Shown here one piece after another: positions 1 through 8,173 of a stretch of DNA of 45,611 nt; position 1 is the first letter of the stretch; each line of letters begins with the position of its first letter. A program made the translations under genes and the position numbers. This stretch comes from Candidatus Polarisedimenticolaceae bacterium (GTDB taxonomy: Bacteria; Acidobacteriota; Polarisedimenticolia; Polarisedimenticolales; DASRJG01): the NCBI GenBank assembly GCA_036376135.1, contig DASVAW010000008.1, positions 1-45,611 of the forward strand, given 5' to 3'. Below the pieces are notes generated by a model. The model was given only the letters and a program-made list of their open reading frames with translations, was not told the origin of the DNA and ran no database searches.

Positions 1-1351
1 GCCGGAAGCCGTTCAGGAAGAGCCAGTGACGCTTCTCCACCGCGGGGACCGTTCCGTCGTCGTTCACGTTGGTGACGTGGTACCCGTATTCGTTCCAGAG
101 CGGTCGCGCCGGGCCCCAGGGATCCCCGGCGGATTCGAACGCGAAGACGCCGTGGTCGGTTCCCAGGCCGCAGTTGGAGTTGGCGCCGACGAGGATCTCC
201 GCGCTCCCGTCGACGTCCACGTCGGCCACGGTCGGATACTCCGTCCACGTGCACGAGCTGAGCGCGGTCTGCCGGAGCACGGCACCGTCGTTTCCCCGGA
301 AGACCCTCAGGAAGTACTCGTCCCGGTGAACGATCTCGGCCGCGCCGTTCGCGTCCAGGTCGAACGCGGCGATTCCCGCTCGCTGTGAGCTCGCATCGGA
401 GATCGCGGCGTTCCACTTCAACTGTCCGTCGGACTCGAAGACGGCGAGTTGGTAGGAGGCCGAAACGGCGATCTCCGGCGTGCCGTCGCCCTCCACGTCC
501 GCCAGCGTCGGTGGCCCTCCCAGCCCGCCGCCGGGGATGGAAACCGGACCCCAGCGGGTCGTTCCGCTCTCCCCATCCAGGAGCCGCACTCTCCCCCCCT
601 CGACGAGGACCACCTCCGGGAAGGAATCGCCGTCGAGGTTCGCGACCGCCGTGTAGCCGTCGGGGGCGGGGTTGGTCCACAACACGCCGCCGCCCGCCGT
701 GTAGGCGGTGGGACCGGCGAGGACCTCGAGATCGCCGTCGAGGTCGAGGTCGACGACGACGGAGTGCGGACCGAGGATCGGCTTGCCGCTCGTCCCGGTA
801 CCGGTCCACATAAGGGTCCCGTCGTTCCGAACGGCCTGCCGACCCATCACGATCTCCGGGGTTCCGTCGCCGTCCAGATCGGCCAGCGAGGGCGCGCCTG
901 CGGCGCAGACGTCCGACAGGAACCACGTCGCCTTCCACTTGAGGGTGCCGTCGTGCTCGAGCACCAGGAGCTTCCCTCCGCTCTCGTCGACGGTCACGAT
1001 TTCGGGCCGCCCGTCGCCGTCGATGTCGCCGAGAGCGACCGTGCACGTCGCGTTCACCAGAACGCCCGGGACGACGAGCTCCCGCCCGTCGTCGCCGCTC
1101 ACGACCCGGACCACGCCGGGCAGGATCATGGCGCCGCTGCTCGAATCGGTGGCCGTGAACACCACGTCCGGCGTGCCGTCCGCGTTCATGTCCATGACGA
1201 GCGGAGTCGAGACGACGTGCACGTGGTTCGGGAACGGATCCCCCGAGCCCGCCGTCGTCCAGGACCACTCGAGCGCCAGGCCTTGAGCGCGGGTCGGGGG
1301 CACCAGCAACAGCGGGGCGAGGAGAACGAACCCCCAGCGGATGGACTTCAT
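1..1351 (-). CDS. Secreted FG-GAP/VCBS repeat protein (3' end outside window)
   Basis: Translating from the ATG at 1351 gives an open frame to the window edge (450 residues seen, stop not reached). Residues 1-23 form a signal peptide (MKSIRWGFVLLAPLLLV, cleavage near ARAQ-type TRAQ). The rest is a run of beta-propeller blades marked by Ca-binding-like motifs such as DMNADGTPDVVF, DIDGDGRPEIV, DLDGDGTPEIV and DLDGDLEVL, spaced about 45-55 residues apart, as in integrin-like FG-GAP/VCBS proteins. A GGGGAGGGG ribosome site lies 5 bases before the ATG. Such proteins are extracytoplasmic and bind ligands or polymers; the ligand cannot be told. It follows the CHAT gene by 70 bases on the same strand and may be the last member of that long cluster. 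Confidence 0.9.
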   Translation of the reverse strand, partial: MKSIRWGFVLLAPLLLVPPTRAQGLALEWSWTTAGSGDPFPNHVHVVSTPLVMDMNADGTPDVVFTATDSSSGAMILPGVVRVVSGDDGRELVVPGVLVNATCTVALGDIDGDGRPEIVTVDESGGKLLVLEHDGTLKWKATWFLSDVCAAGAPSLADLDGDGTPEIVMGRQAVRNDGTLMWTGTGTSGKPILGPHSVVVDLDLDGDLEVLAGPTAYTAGGGVLWTNPAPDGYTAVANLDGDSFPEVVLVEGGRVRLLDGESGTTRWGPVSIPGGGLGGPPTLADVEGDGTPEIAVSASYQLAVFESDGQLKWNAAISDASSQRAGIAAFDLDANGAAEIVHRDEYFLRVFRGNDGAVLRQTALSSCTWTEYPTVADVDVDGSAEILVGANSNCGLGTDHGVFAFESAGDPWGPARPLWNEYGYHVTNVNDDGTVPAVEKRHWLFLNGFR

Positions 1352-1421
1352 GGCAACCCCTCCCCGGAGCGGCGGGAAACGCCCCATGGGAAGGAAAGAC
1401 GGCCGCGCGAGCGGGATTGAC

Positions 1422-3593
1422 TCAGGCCGGACGGCGACGACGGACGAGAATCCACGCACCCGCGGCGACGGCGAGCACGAGTCCGAACATCGCGAACCAC
1501 GCGGCGTCGCGTCCGAGCGACTCGGAGAAGCGAAGGCGTGTCTCGCCGTCGCCGACGAGGACGAGGCCGGCCCACGCCGCGGGCGGCGCCCCGGCGCGGA
1601 TCCGCTCGCGCTGGGCGGCGGCGAGCGCCGCGGCGACCGTCTCCCCGCGGGCGAGCGCGCGGTAGAAGGGGGCGAACAACGCGGCGGCCTCGTCGTCGGC
1701 GAGGGGCCAGAGGCTCCCGACCACCGTGCGCGTCCCTCCGGCGAGGAACCCGCGGACCAGGCTCTGGACGCCGTCCCCTTCGACCACCTCGCCCGAGGCG
1801 CTCCCGCAGTTCGCGAGCACCACGACCCGGTCGCGGATACGAAGCTCCGCGGCCTCGCGGATCGTCAGTTGCCCGTCCTCGCCGGCGTCGCCGCGGGAGA
1901 GGAGGATGCACGAGCGCTCGGGATGGTCGCCGTCGATCCGCGCGTGGGCGGCGAGGTGGAACAGGCCGAACCGCTCCGAGGCGGAACGCTTCAGACGAGC
2001 CTCGCTCGCGTCGGCGTCCTCGATCACCCTCGAGCCGTGCCCGAGCAGCCGCGCCACCAGGCGCCCCTCGCGACGCGCATTCGGAAGCGGGACCGTCCCC
2101 GTGGCCGCGTCCTGGACGGGGTCGGCGAGGACGAGCGCGCGCCCATCGACCTCCGGGGCCGTGTCGAGGTGCCGCCGGTACCACGCGGTGACCGAGGGGG
2201 ACGATTCGATCTCGTAGCGCGCGGCGAGCGGGGGATCGGCGGGAGCGGGGCGCAGCGCCGCGAACGGGAGCTCGTGCAGCGGCCCTTCGGGGACGATCAC
2301 GAGGCGGCGGGTCGACGCCGGCAGGTCGTCGAGGGCTTCGCGAAGGAGCGCCCCGTGAAGTCGCGCCGAACCGTCGACCTCCGTCCGGTCTCTGGCCGGG
2401 AACAGCCCCGTGAAGAGGGGGACCTCCCGCTCGAGCGTCGCGAGCTCCGGGACGCGATAGGCGCGCGTTCGCTCCCGCGTGTGGACGAGAAGCCAGGAGC
2501 CGCCGTTGTCGTAGTACCCCTTGCCCACGAGGTCGCCGAGGGAGAAGGCGAGGATCGCCTCGTCGGCGCGGAGCGTTCGCTCGACCGAGGCGAGCGGCGG
2601 CGGCTCGCCGTCGTCGGCGATCGTCACTTCCGCGGCGTCCATCTCCTCGAGGAGCGTCCTGGCGCGACGGCGCTCCGCGACCGCGAACGCGCGCTCGAGG
2701 TCGAGCCGGTCGGGAACGCGGGAAGGCGGGCCGACGAGGTGCCCGAAGACCCGCTGGTAGAAGAAGGTCCACTGCGAGAACAGGCGCGACCGGACCTCGG
2801 CGGCCGACTGCCGGCTCCGGAGCTCCTCGATCGCGCGCAGGGCGTCGAGGCTCGCCCGCCAGGCCGCCTCGCGGTCCGGCCCGAGCCACGCGAGCGAGGC
2901 GACGATGATCCGCGTGCGGACGATCGCCTGGAGGTCCCCCTTCGACTCCGCCAGCGCGACAGCGTCGCCAAGCAGCCGGGTCGCGCGCGCCGGGTCCCTC
3001 GGCTCGTACCGCGCGAGGCTCTCCGCCAGGAACCGCATCGCCATCAGCCGATTGGAGAGCTCGCCCGCGCGGTCGAGCTCGTCGATCGCCTCTTCGAGGT
3101 GACGACGGATCTCCGCCCGATCCTCGACGAGCTGCGCCAGGTAGAGGTGCGACGTTCCGAGCACTTGGGCGTTGTTCCCGGCCTCGGCGGCGCGGATCGC
3201 GGCCTCGACGTAGGGGGTCAGCTCCCGTTTCTGCTCGCGGGTCATCTCCCCGCGCGGGAAGGTCTTGGAGAAGGCGAGCGCCACGTTCGCGAGCGCCGCG
3301 GCCTCCTCGTGCCGGTCCCCGAGCGCGGCCCACAGCGCCGCCTCCTCGCGGAAGGCGAGCAGCGCCGCCGGCCAGCGCGTGGTCGCCATCGCCGTCGCGC
3401 CGCGCAGGGCGAGGAGCCTCGCCCGGAGGCGGCCGTCTCCGGGAGGGCCGAGGCGGCGCTCGGCGTCGTCCAGGATCCCCTCGGCCCGCGCGTATTCCGC
3501 GGCGGCGTGGGCGCGCCGGGCCTCCTCGATCGACGCCTCGAACGACGGCCCCTCCGCCGCGAGCACCACGACCGCGAACGCGAGGGCGATCAC
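1422..3593 (-). CDS. TPR-CHAT caspase-like peptidase, membrane-anchored
   Basis: 723 residues from a GTG lying 4 bases after the anti-sigma stop. An upstream in-frame start would overlap most of the anti-sigma gene, so it is rejected. A short hydrophobic N-terminus (IALAFAVVVLAA) looks like a signal peptide. Residues about 20-330 are helical TPR-like repeats. A CHAT domain (about 400-680) carries the caspase-type dyad: His550 in HLAAHAR and Cys596 in VVLANCGSASGE. The C-terminus has one membrane helix (697-717) followed by RRRR. By the positive-inside rule the TPR-CHAT body would sit outside the cytoplasmic membrane. CHAT domains are clan CD cysteine peptidases, usually activated by partners bound to the TPR part. 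Co-location with an ECF sigma/anti-sigma pair suggests a signalling or stress role. The substrate is unknown. Confidence 0.88.
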   Translation of the reverse strand: MIALAFAVVVLAAEGPSFEASIEEARRAHAAAEYARAEGILDDAERRLGPPGDGRLRARLLALRGATAMATTRWPAALLAFREEAALWAALGDRHEEAAALANVALAFSKTFPRGEMTREQKRELTPYVEAAIRAAEAGNNAQVLGTSHLYLAQLVEDRAEIRRHLEEAIDELDRAGELSNRLMAMRFLAESLARYEPRDPARATRLLGDAVALAESKGDLQAIVRTRIIVASLAWLGPDREAAWRASLDALRAIEELRSRQSAAEVRSRLFSQWTFFYQRVFGHLVGPPSRVPDRLDLERAFAVAERRRARTLLEEMDAAEVTIADDGEPPPLASVERTLRADEAILAFSLGDLVGKGYYDNGGSWLLVHTRERTRAYRVPELATLEREVPLFTGLFPARDRTEVDGSARLHGALLREALDDLPASTRRLVIVPEGPLHELPFAALRPAPADPPLAARYEIESSPSVTAWYRRHLDTAPEVDGRALVLADPVQDAATGTVPLPNARREGRLVARLLGHGSRVIEDADASEARLKRSASERFGLFHLAAHARIDGDHPERSCILLSRGDAGEDGQLTIREAAELRIRDRVVVLANCGSASGEVVEGDGVQSLVRGFLAGGTRTVVGSLWPLADDEAAALFAPFYRALARGETVAAALAAAQRERIRAGAPPAAWAGLVLVGDGETRLRFSESLGRDAAWFAMFGLVLAVAAGAWILVRRRRPA

Positions 3594-3597
3594 GGGC

Positions 3598-4131
3598 TCA
3601 CTCGCGCGCCACCCGGAAGGTCCTCGAGCGGATCGTCCTCCCGTCGGCCGTGCGGGCGACGACCTGCCAGAGGAGCGGCTCTCCGGGAGCGAGGATCCCC
3701 GGAGGAACGGCGAGCTCGGGGACGGCGAGCCCGCCTCGAACCTCGAGCACGGTGAGGTCCGCTCGCGCCAGCGTGACCGCGTACGTGGCCCCTTCGATCG
3801 GAGTCCAGCGCAGCACGGGGTCTCCCGGCGCCCCGAGGGACTCGATCGTCGGCGCGGCGTCGAGCCGGAATATCGGCGCGACCGCGGGCTCGGGCGCGCG
3901 CCAGAACCAGGCTCCGAGCGCGACGGCCGCCACGGCGGCCGCCGCGGCCGTCCACCACGCCGTCCGGAACGACGACGAGCGCGGCGGGAGCACCTCGCGC
4001 GCGAGCGCGGCGGCCTCACGGCAGGAACGGCAGTCGGCGACGTGCAGGGCGACCGCGCGCGCGCGATCCGCATCCAGCGTCCCGCTCGCGAGGTCCCAGA
4101 TTTCGGCGGGGGCAGGGCAGTCTTCGCTCAC
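3598..4131 (-). CDS. Zinc-finger anti-sigma factor (transmembrane) with C-terminal beta-sandwich
   Basis: 177 residues from a GTG that overlaps the sigma factor stop (GTGA, 4 bases), a usual coupling for sigma/anti-sigma pairs. The N-terminal half has the ZAS pattern HVADCRSC (His-x3-Cys-x2-Cys) with an earlier Cys near residue 5, which in this family binds zinc and clamps the ECF sigma factor. One membrane helix follows (WWTAAAAAVAAVALGAWFW). The extracytoplasmic tail (about 95-177) reads like a single fibronectin-III-type beta-sandwich (PVLRWTPIEGATYAVTL). The tail may sense something or touch the CHAT protein encoded next door; that is inference. Confidence 0.85.
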   Translation of the reverse strand: MSEDCPAPAEIWDLASGTLDADRARAVALHVADCRSCREAAALAREVLPPRSSSFRTAWWTAAAAAVAAVALGAWFWRAPEPAVAPIFRLDAAPTIESLGAPGDPVLRWTPIEGATYAVTLARADLTVLEVRGGLAVPELAVPPGILAPGEPLLWQVVARTADGRTIRSRTFRVARE

Positions 4132-4625
4132 GCGCGGAATCCCTTCCCCGACAGGCACGTGCGCAGATCGACCATCCCCCGGAAGACCAGGTTGCGCGCG
4201 GCCTTGTCGGTCCAGTGCAGCGACACCGCGATCTCCTTCGCCGAGAAGCCGGCGAGGTGGAGGCCGACGGCGATCCGTCGTGGCTCGAGGAGCCCCCGGA
4301 GGCAGGCGTCGACGGCGTCGTCGAGCCCCGAGGGGTCCGTCCCCGACGGATCGGCCGGCTCGGCCCGACCGGGATCCTCCGCATCCCAAGGCACCTCGGG
4401 GCGCCGCCTCAGCCGTCGGATCTCGTCCACCGTCGCCGAATACGCGACCCTCCATAGGTAGGACGCCGCCGGTGGAGTGCTTGCCTCACGGGCGCTTCCC
4501 TGAAGGAGTTTCACGAGGGCGTTCTGGACGATGTCCTCGGCGCGGCCGCGCAGCCAACCCGGGCAGACCTGACGCACCGCGCGAACGAGGCGGCCTCGGA
4601 TCTCGGCATAGTCCGGAGAGGTCAT
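4128..4625 (-). CDS. ECF-type RNA polymerase sigma factor
   Basis: 165 residues, ATG start, 29 bases after the rluA stop. Region 2 is recognisable at about 15-75 (GRAEDIVQNALVKLLQ, then YLWRVAYSATVDEIRR). Region 4 with its helix-turn-helix is at about 105-155 (FSAKEIAVSLHWTDKAARN). Size and layout match ECF sigma-70 factors. The anti-sigma factor overlaps its stop codon and the CHAT protein follows, so this sigma factor probably drives its own cluster and other targets on release. No clear Shine-Dalgarno is seen before the ATG, so translation may depend on readthrough coupling from rluA. Confidence 0.88.
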   Translation of the reverse strand: MTSPDYAEIRGRLVRAVRQVCPGWLRGRAEDIVQNALVKLLQGSAREASTPPAASYLWRVAYSATVDEIRRLRRRPEVPWDAEDPGRAEPADPSGTDPSGLDDAVDACLRGLLEPRRIAVGLHLAGFSAKEIAVSLHWTDKAARNLVFRGMVDLRTCLSGKGFRA

Positions 4626-4654
4626 GCCGCCGCTCGCTTCGGGGCCAAGGAAGG

Positions 4655-5290
4655 CTAGCGCAGGGAGGATACACCCAGGTCGGCGGGGATCTCCGCCTCC
4701 ACCTCCACGGGCGCGTCCTCTTGGGGATCGTCGAACCGGATCCGCCACGCGTGCAGCGTCAGCCGCCCCTCGCCTTTTCCGCCGTACAGCGGGTCGACGA
4801 GCAGCGGCATCCCCGCGAAGCGCAGGTGCACCCGGATCTGGTGCTGCCGGCCGGTGCGCGGGTGGACCTCGAGGAGCGCACGGTTCCCCTCGCGGCGCAC
4901 GACCCTCCAGTCGGTGCGCGCGGGGTGCGCCCCCGGCTCGCCGGGTGCGGCGGGGCGCATCTTCCCCTTGCGGGCGGCATGGAGGGGCACGTCGATGGCG
5001 CCGGTATCCTCGGCGGGGGCGGGGGAGACGACGGCGAGGTAGGTCTTCTCGATCCGGCCGTGCTCGAAGGCCGCGCACAGGGCCCGGTGGGCCTCGGGAT
5101 TCCGCGCGAAGAGGACGACCCCGGAGGTCCCGCGGTCGAGGCGGTGCACGACCCACAACGGCTCGCCGCGCTCGCGCTCCACGATGCGCCTCAGACAGCC
5201 TTCCGGGTCTTCGTCGCGCGCCGGGACGACCACGACGCCGGCGGGTTTGTCGACGGCGATCCAGCCGGGCCCCTCGGCGAGGACCTTCAT
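4655..5290 (-). CDS. RluA-family pseudouridine synthase
   Basis: 211 residues. The catalytic motif VVHRLDRGTSG gives Asp52, the nucleophile that attacks the target uridine. Other RluA-family blocks follow: the KTYLA strand, HPRTGRQHQIRVHL, and DPLYGG near the C-terminus. There is no N-terminal S4 domain, so it is of the short RluA/RluC-catalytic type. It modifies uridines in rRNA or tRNA in the cytoplasm; the exact site cannot be assigned. Its ATG overlaps the stop of the upstream peptidase gene (ATGA), so the two are co-translated. Confidence 0.93.
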   Translation of the reverse strand: MKVLAEGPGWIAVDKPAGVVVVPARDEDPEGCLRRIVERERGEPLWVVHRLDRGTSGVVLFARNPEAHRALCAAFEHGRIEKTYLAVVSPAPAEDTGAIDVPLHAARKGKMRPAAPGEPGAHPARTDWRVVRREGNRALLEVHPRTGRQHQIRVHLRFAGMPLLVDPLYGGKGEGRLTLHAWRIRFDDPQEDAPVEVEAEIPADLGVSSLR

Positions 5291-7464
5291 CGACGGTTCC
5301 GGACGTGGGCGTCGAAGAACTCCGCGGTGCGCCGCTCGAGGGCGAGACCCGTTTCGGGACCGCGCCGCGCGAGATGGGTCGTGTTGGCGATCGGCGCGAG
5401 CTCGACCGGCTTCCCGAGGCGGAACAAGGCGTCGGCGAGCCGGAGCGAGTGCAGGAAGTAGACGTTGTCGTCGGCGGTGCCGTGCACGATCAGCAGCGGT
5501 CGCGTCAGGCCCGACACGTACGGGAGCACGCTCGAATGCCGGTAGCCCTCGGGGTTGTCCGCGGGAAGGCCGAGGTAACGCTCGGTGTAGTGCGTGTCGT
5601 AGTCGAGCCAGTCGACGACCGGGGCCCCGGCGACGGCGGCGTGGAAGACGTCGCCGCGCGCGGCGACGGCCAGCGCCGCCGCGTAACCGCCGTACGACCA
5701 GCCGTAGATCCCGACGCGGCGCAGATCCATCTCGGGGACCCGCGCCGCGGCCTCCCGGAGGGCGCGCACCTGGTCCTCGAGGAGCGGGGTGGCGAGGTCG
5801 CCGCGGATCGCGCGCTCGAAGGCGCGGCCGCGATTCGCGATCCCGCGGTTGTCGGCGGTGAAGACGATCCACCCGCGATCGGCCATCGCCTGGAGCCGCA
5901 CGAACTCCGAGGCGCCGACGGAGTCGCGGACTTCGCCGGCGGAAGGGCCCCCGTAGATCCAGACCAGGACGGGGTACTTCCGGCCGGGGACGAAGTCGCG
6001 CGGACGCACGACGGCGGCCTCGAGGCCTCCGGCACGCAGGAACGTGACGTCCGGGGGCGACGGCAGGGGAATCGAATCCGACGGGAGGATGCCGGTGCGG
6101 GACCCGTCGCCGCGAAACACCGTCACGACGGGAGGCGACTCCAGCGACTGGGACGTCACCGCGTACGTCCGCGACCCCTTCGCGAAAACCCCCTCGTGCT
6201 CGCCGCGTCCCGAGGTGAGGGCGCGGGGCGCTCCGCCGTCGAGGGGGATCTCCCACAGGTGGTCGGTCTTCGGGTCGTCCGAGCCCTGCACGATCGCGAC
6301 GCGCCGAACCGCGTCGACGTGCACGAGCGATCGCAGGCGGAACACGTTGCCGGGATTCAGCACGCGCTGAAGCGTCCCGTCCGCGTGGCGCAGCTGCAGC
6401 CGCATCTCGCCGTCCGACTCGGAGATCCAGAGGAACCCGGATCCGTCGGGTAGCCAGCGCGGCACGCCGTCGTGGAGGTTGAGCCACGCGTCGTCGGTCT
6501 CGCGGAGGAGCTCGCGGGTCGTGCCGGTCGCGGGGTCCACGGCGAGCAGGACCTCCTCGCGCTGATCGCGCGACTGGACGAGCAGCGTCGGGGGCGCGTT
6601 CTCGCTCCAGAACATCCGCGCGAGGTAGGGAAATCGCTCGCGGTCCCACGCGATCCAGCGGGTGGCGCCGCCGCCCACGGCGACGATCCCCACGCGCACG
6701 ACGGCGTTCGCCCGGCCCGCACGCGGGTAGCGGAAGGCGAGCGGCTCCTTCGCGGGGTCGGCGGGGTCGGCGATGTGGAAGACCTCGACCGGTCGTTCGT
6801 CGGTCTCCTGGCAGAGGAGGACGCGCGAGTCGGGAGACCACGCGTACCCCGAGTGGCGGCCCATCTCCTCCTGGGCGACGAACTCCGCGGCGCCGTAATG
6901 GAGCTCCGCCGTTCCGCCGGTGGTGACCGGGCGGAAGGTCCCCGCGGCGAGGTCGGCGACGTGGAGGTCGTGGTCCTTCACGTAGGCGACGAGCCGTCCG
7001 TCGGGGGAGAACCGCGGGTCGACGGCCCCTTCGGCCCCCGGGACCGGACGCGTCTCGCCCGACTCGAGGTCGACGACCGAGATCCCCTCCTTCGGGACGA
7101 GGGCGAAGCGGCCGTCGTCGGAGAGCCGGTACCAGGCGATTCCGCTCGTCGAGATCCGCTGGCGCTCGCGCCGTGCGGCCTCCTCGACGGTGAGTTGCTC
7201 CGGCTCGCCGCCGGCGACCCGACGCGTCGTCCCGGAGGCGACGTCGAAGGCGTAGAGGGCGCTGACGGCGTCGCGCGGTCCCGTGCGCAGAAAGGTGACC
7301 CGCGCGCCGTCCGCGGCGATCTCGACCGACTTCGGCGTTCCCGCCGTGTACGAGCGGGTCTCCAGGATCTCGCGGGTGCGGGCCTCGTCGAAGGGCGGGG
7401 GGGGATCGGCCGGGCGCGGGCAGCCCAGGAGCACGAGCAGCGGGACGACGATCGTGCGGCGCAT
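5287..7464 (-). CDS. Dipeptidyl-peptidase IV-like S9 peptidase, lipoprotein
   Basis: 725 residues. The N-terminus ends in a lipobox (LLGC, Cys15), so it is likely membrane-anchored outside the cytoplasm. A beta-propeller (about 70-500) carries the DPP-IV double-Glu element (VAQEEMGRHSGYAWSPD) that binds the free amino terminus of the peptide. The alpha/beta-hydrolase domain has Ser590 (GWSYGG), Asp665/666 (GTADDN) and His697 (NTTH), and the DPP-IV signature DYDTHYTERYLG. It should remove X-Pro or X-Ala dipeptides from oligopeptides. Its place beside genes for 2-oxoacid oxidation fits growth on peptides. The stop overlaps the rluA start. Confidence 0.94.
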   Translation of the reverse strand: MRRTIVVPLLVLLGCPRPADPPPPFDEARTREILETRSYTAGTPKSVEIAADGARVTFLRTGPRDAVSALYAFDVASGTTRRVAGGEPEQLTVEEAARRERQRISTSGIAWYRLSDDGRFALVPKEGISVVDLESGETRPVPGAEGAVDPRFSPDGRLVAYVKDHDLHVADLAAGTFRPVTTGGTAELHYGAAEFVAQEEMGRHSGYAWSPDSRVLLCQETDERPVEVFHIADPADPAKEPLAFRYPRAGRANAVVRVGIVAVGGGATRWIAWDRERFPYLARMFWSENAPPTLLVQSRDQREEVLLAVDPATGTTRELLRETDDAWLNLHDGVPRWLPDGSGFLWISESDGEMRLQLRHADGTLQRVLNPGNVFRLRSLVHVDAVRRVAIVQGSDDPKTDHLWEIPLDGGAPRALTSGRGEHEGVFAKGSRTYAVTSQSLESPPVVTVFRGDGSRTGILPSDSIPLPSPPDVTFLRAGGLEAAVVRPRDFVPGRKYPVLVWIYGGPSAGEVRDSVGASEFVRLQAMADRGWIVFTADNRGIANRGRAFERAIRGDLATPLLEDQVRALREAAARVPEMDLRRVGIYGWSYGGYAAALAVAARGDVFHAAVAGAPVVDWLDYDTHYTERYLGLPADNPEGYRHSSVLPYVSGLTRPLLIVHGTADDNVYFLHSLRLADALFRLGKPVELAPIANTTHLARRGPETGLALERRTAEFFDAHVRNRR

Positions 7465-7475
7465 CGAGCCGGATC

Positions 7476-8135
7476 TTACCGCTCGATCTCCATCTCGCCC
7501 GCGTCGGGGGGGACGAAGAGCAGCAAGGCCGCCGCGGTCGCCGCCTCGATCGAGCTTCCCTCGCGCAGCCACACGCGGCCGCGGTTGATCGTCTCCACCG
7601 CGCCGATCGCCGTTCCGTCGCGCAGAAGGACATACCCCGCGGGATCGCCCATCGGGATCCGGCTCCCCTCCAGGCGATGTTGCGAGCGGACCTCGATCGT
7701 GGCCGTCGACTCGACCTTCCCCTCGAACCGCCCGTTCCCCTCCGTCGTCATCCGGAAGGTCGTGACTTCGCCGTCGGCGGCCCGGTACGCGCAGGCGAGC
7801 GCGGGGCGATTCCGGGGTTGGCGGACGTCGACCTGGATCCCCTTGAACCAGGCCTTGGTGTCCTTGGCGAAGCACTCGACGTCGAGCGCGCCGTCTCGAC
7901 CCTCGACCCGGAACCGGTACGGGGTGGTCGCCGTGCCGCCTCCGAGGTGGAGCGCCTGGGCGGCGAACCCGGAGGTTCCGGGCTCGTCGACGGCGACGGC
8001 TTTCCAGGGGCCGAACGCGAGCGGCCTCTCCCACCGCCGGGGGTTCGCCCCCTCGACGGCGAGGGGCTCGATCCCGGCGAGGGCCGGGTCGAGGGCGAGA
8101 CGGGCGGCGGCGGCGAGCACCACGGCGCTGATCAT
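7476..8135 (-). CDS. Secreted protein of unknown function
   Basis: 219 residues, not recognised. The first 15 or so residues (MISAVVLAAAARLAL) are a weak signal peptide. The rest is rich in beta-strand patterns and ends EMEIER. It contains VECFAKDTKAWFKGIQVDV and repeated Arg/Gly turns but no catalytic motif that I can name. It lies 38 bases after the CoA-transferase stop and 11 bases before the peptidase start, so it is probably co-transcribed with both. A role as a periplasmic partner of the peptidase is possible but only guessed from position. Confidence 0.7.
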   Translation of the reverse strand: MISAVVLAAAARLALDPALAGIEPLAVEGANPRRWERPLAFGPWKAVAVDEPGTSGFAAQALHLGGGTATTPYRFRVEGRDGALDVECFAKDTKAWFKGIQVDVRQPRNRPALACAYRAADGEVTTFRMTTEGNGRFEGKVESTATIEVRSQHRLEGSRIPMGDPAGYVLLRDGTAIGAVETINRGRVWLREGSSIEAATAAALLLFVPPDAGEMEIER

Positions 8136-8173
8136 CGAGGGAGGATACGCGGGATGCGGGTGCGGTCCGCCAG

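Noticed and set aside
1341-3755. An 804-codon open frame on the plus strand opposite the CHAT gene
   Set aside because: It is Arg/Gly/Pro-rich with no domain or signal, and lies antisense to a gene with an intact CHAT dyad. It is a typical mirror frame of 70% GC DNA. The same holds for long antisense frames at 22665-24686, 34664-37072 and 39468-42467.
3594-4073. Upstream extension of the CHAT protein to an ATG at 4073
   Set aside because: It would overlap almost all of the anti-sigma gene in another frame and adds an Arg/Ser-rich run. The GTG at 3593 gives a signal-like N-terminus.
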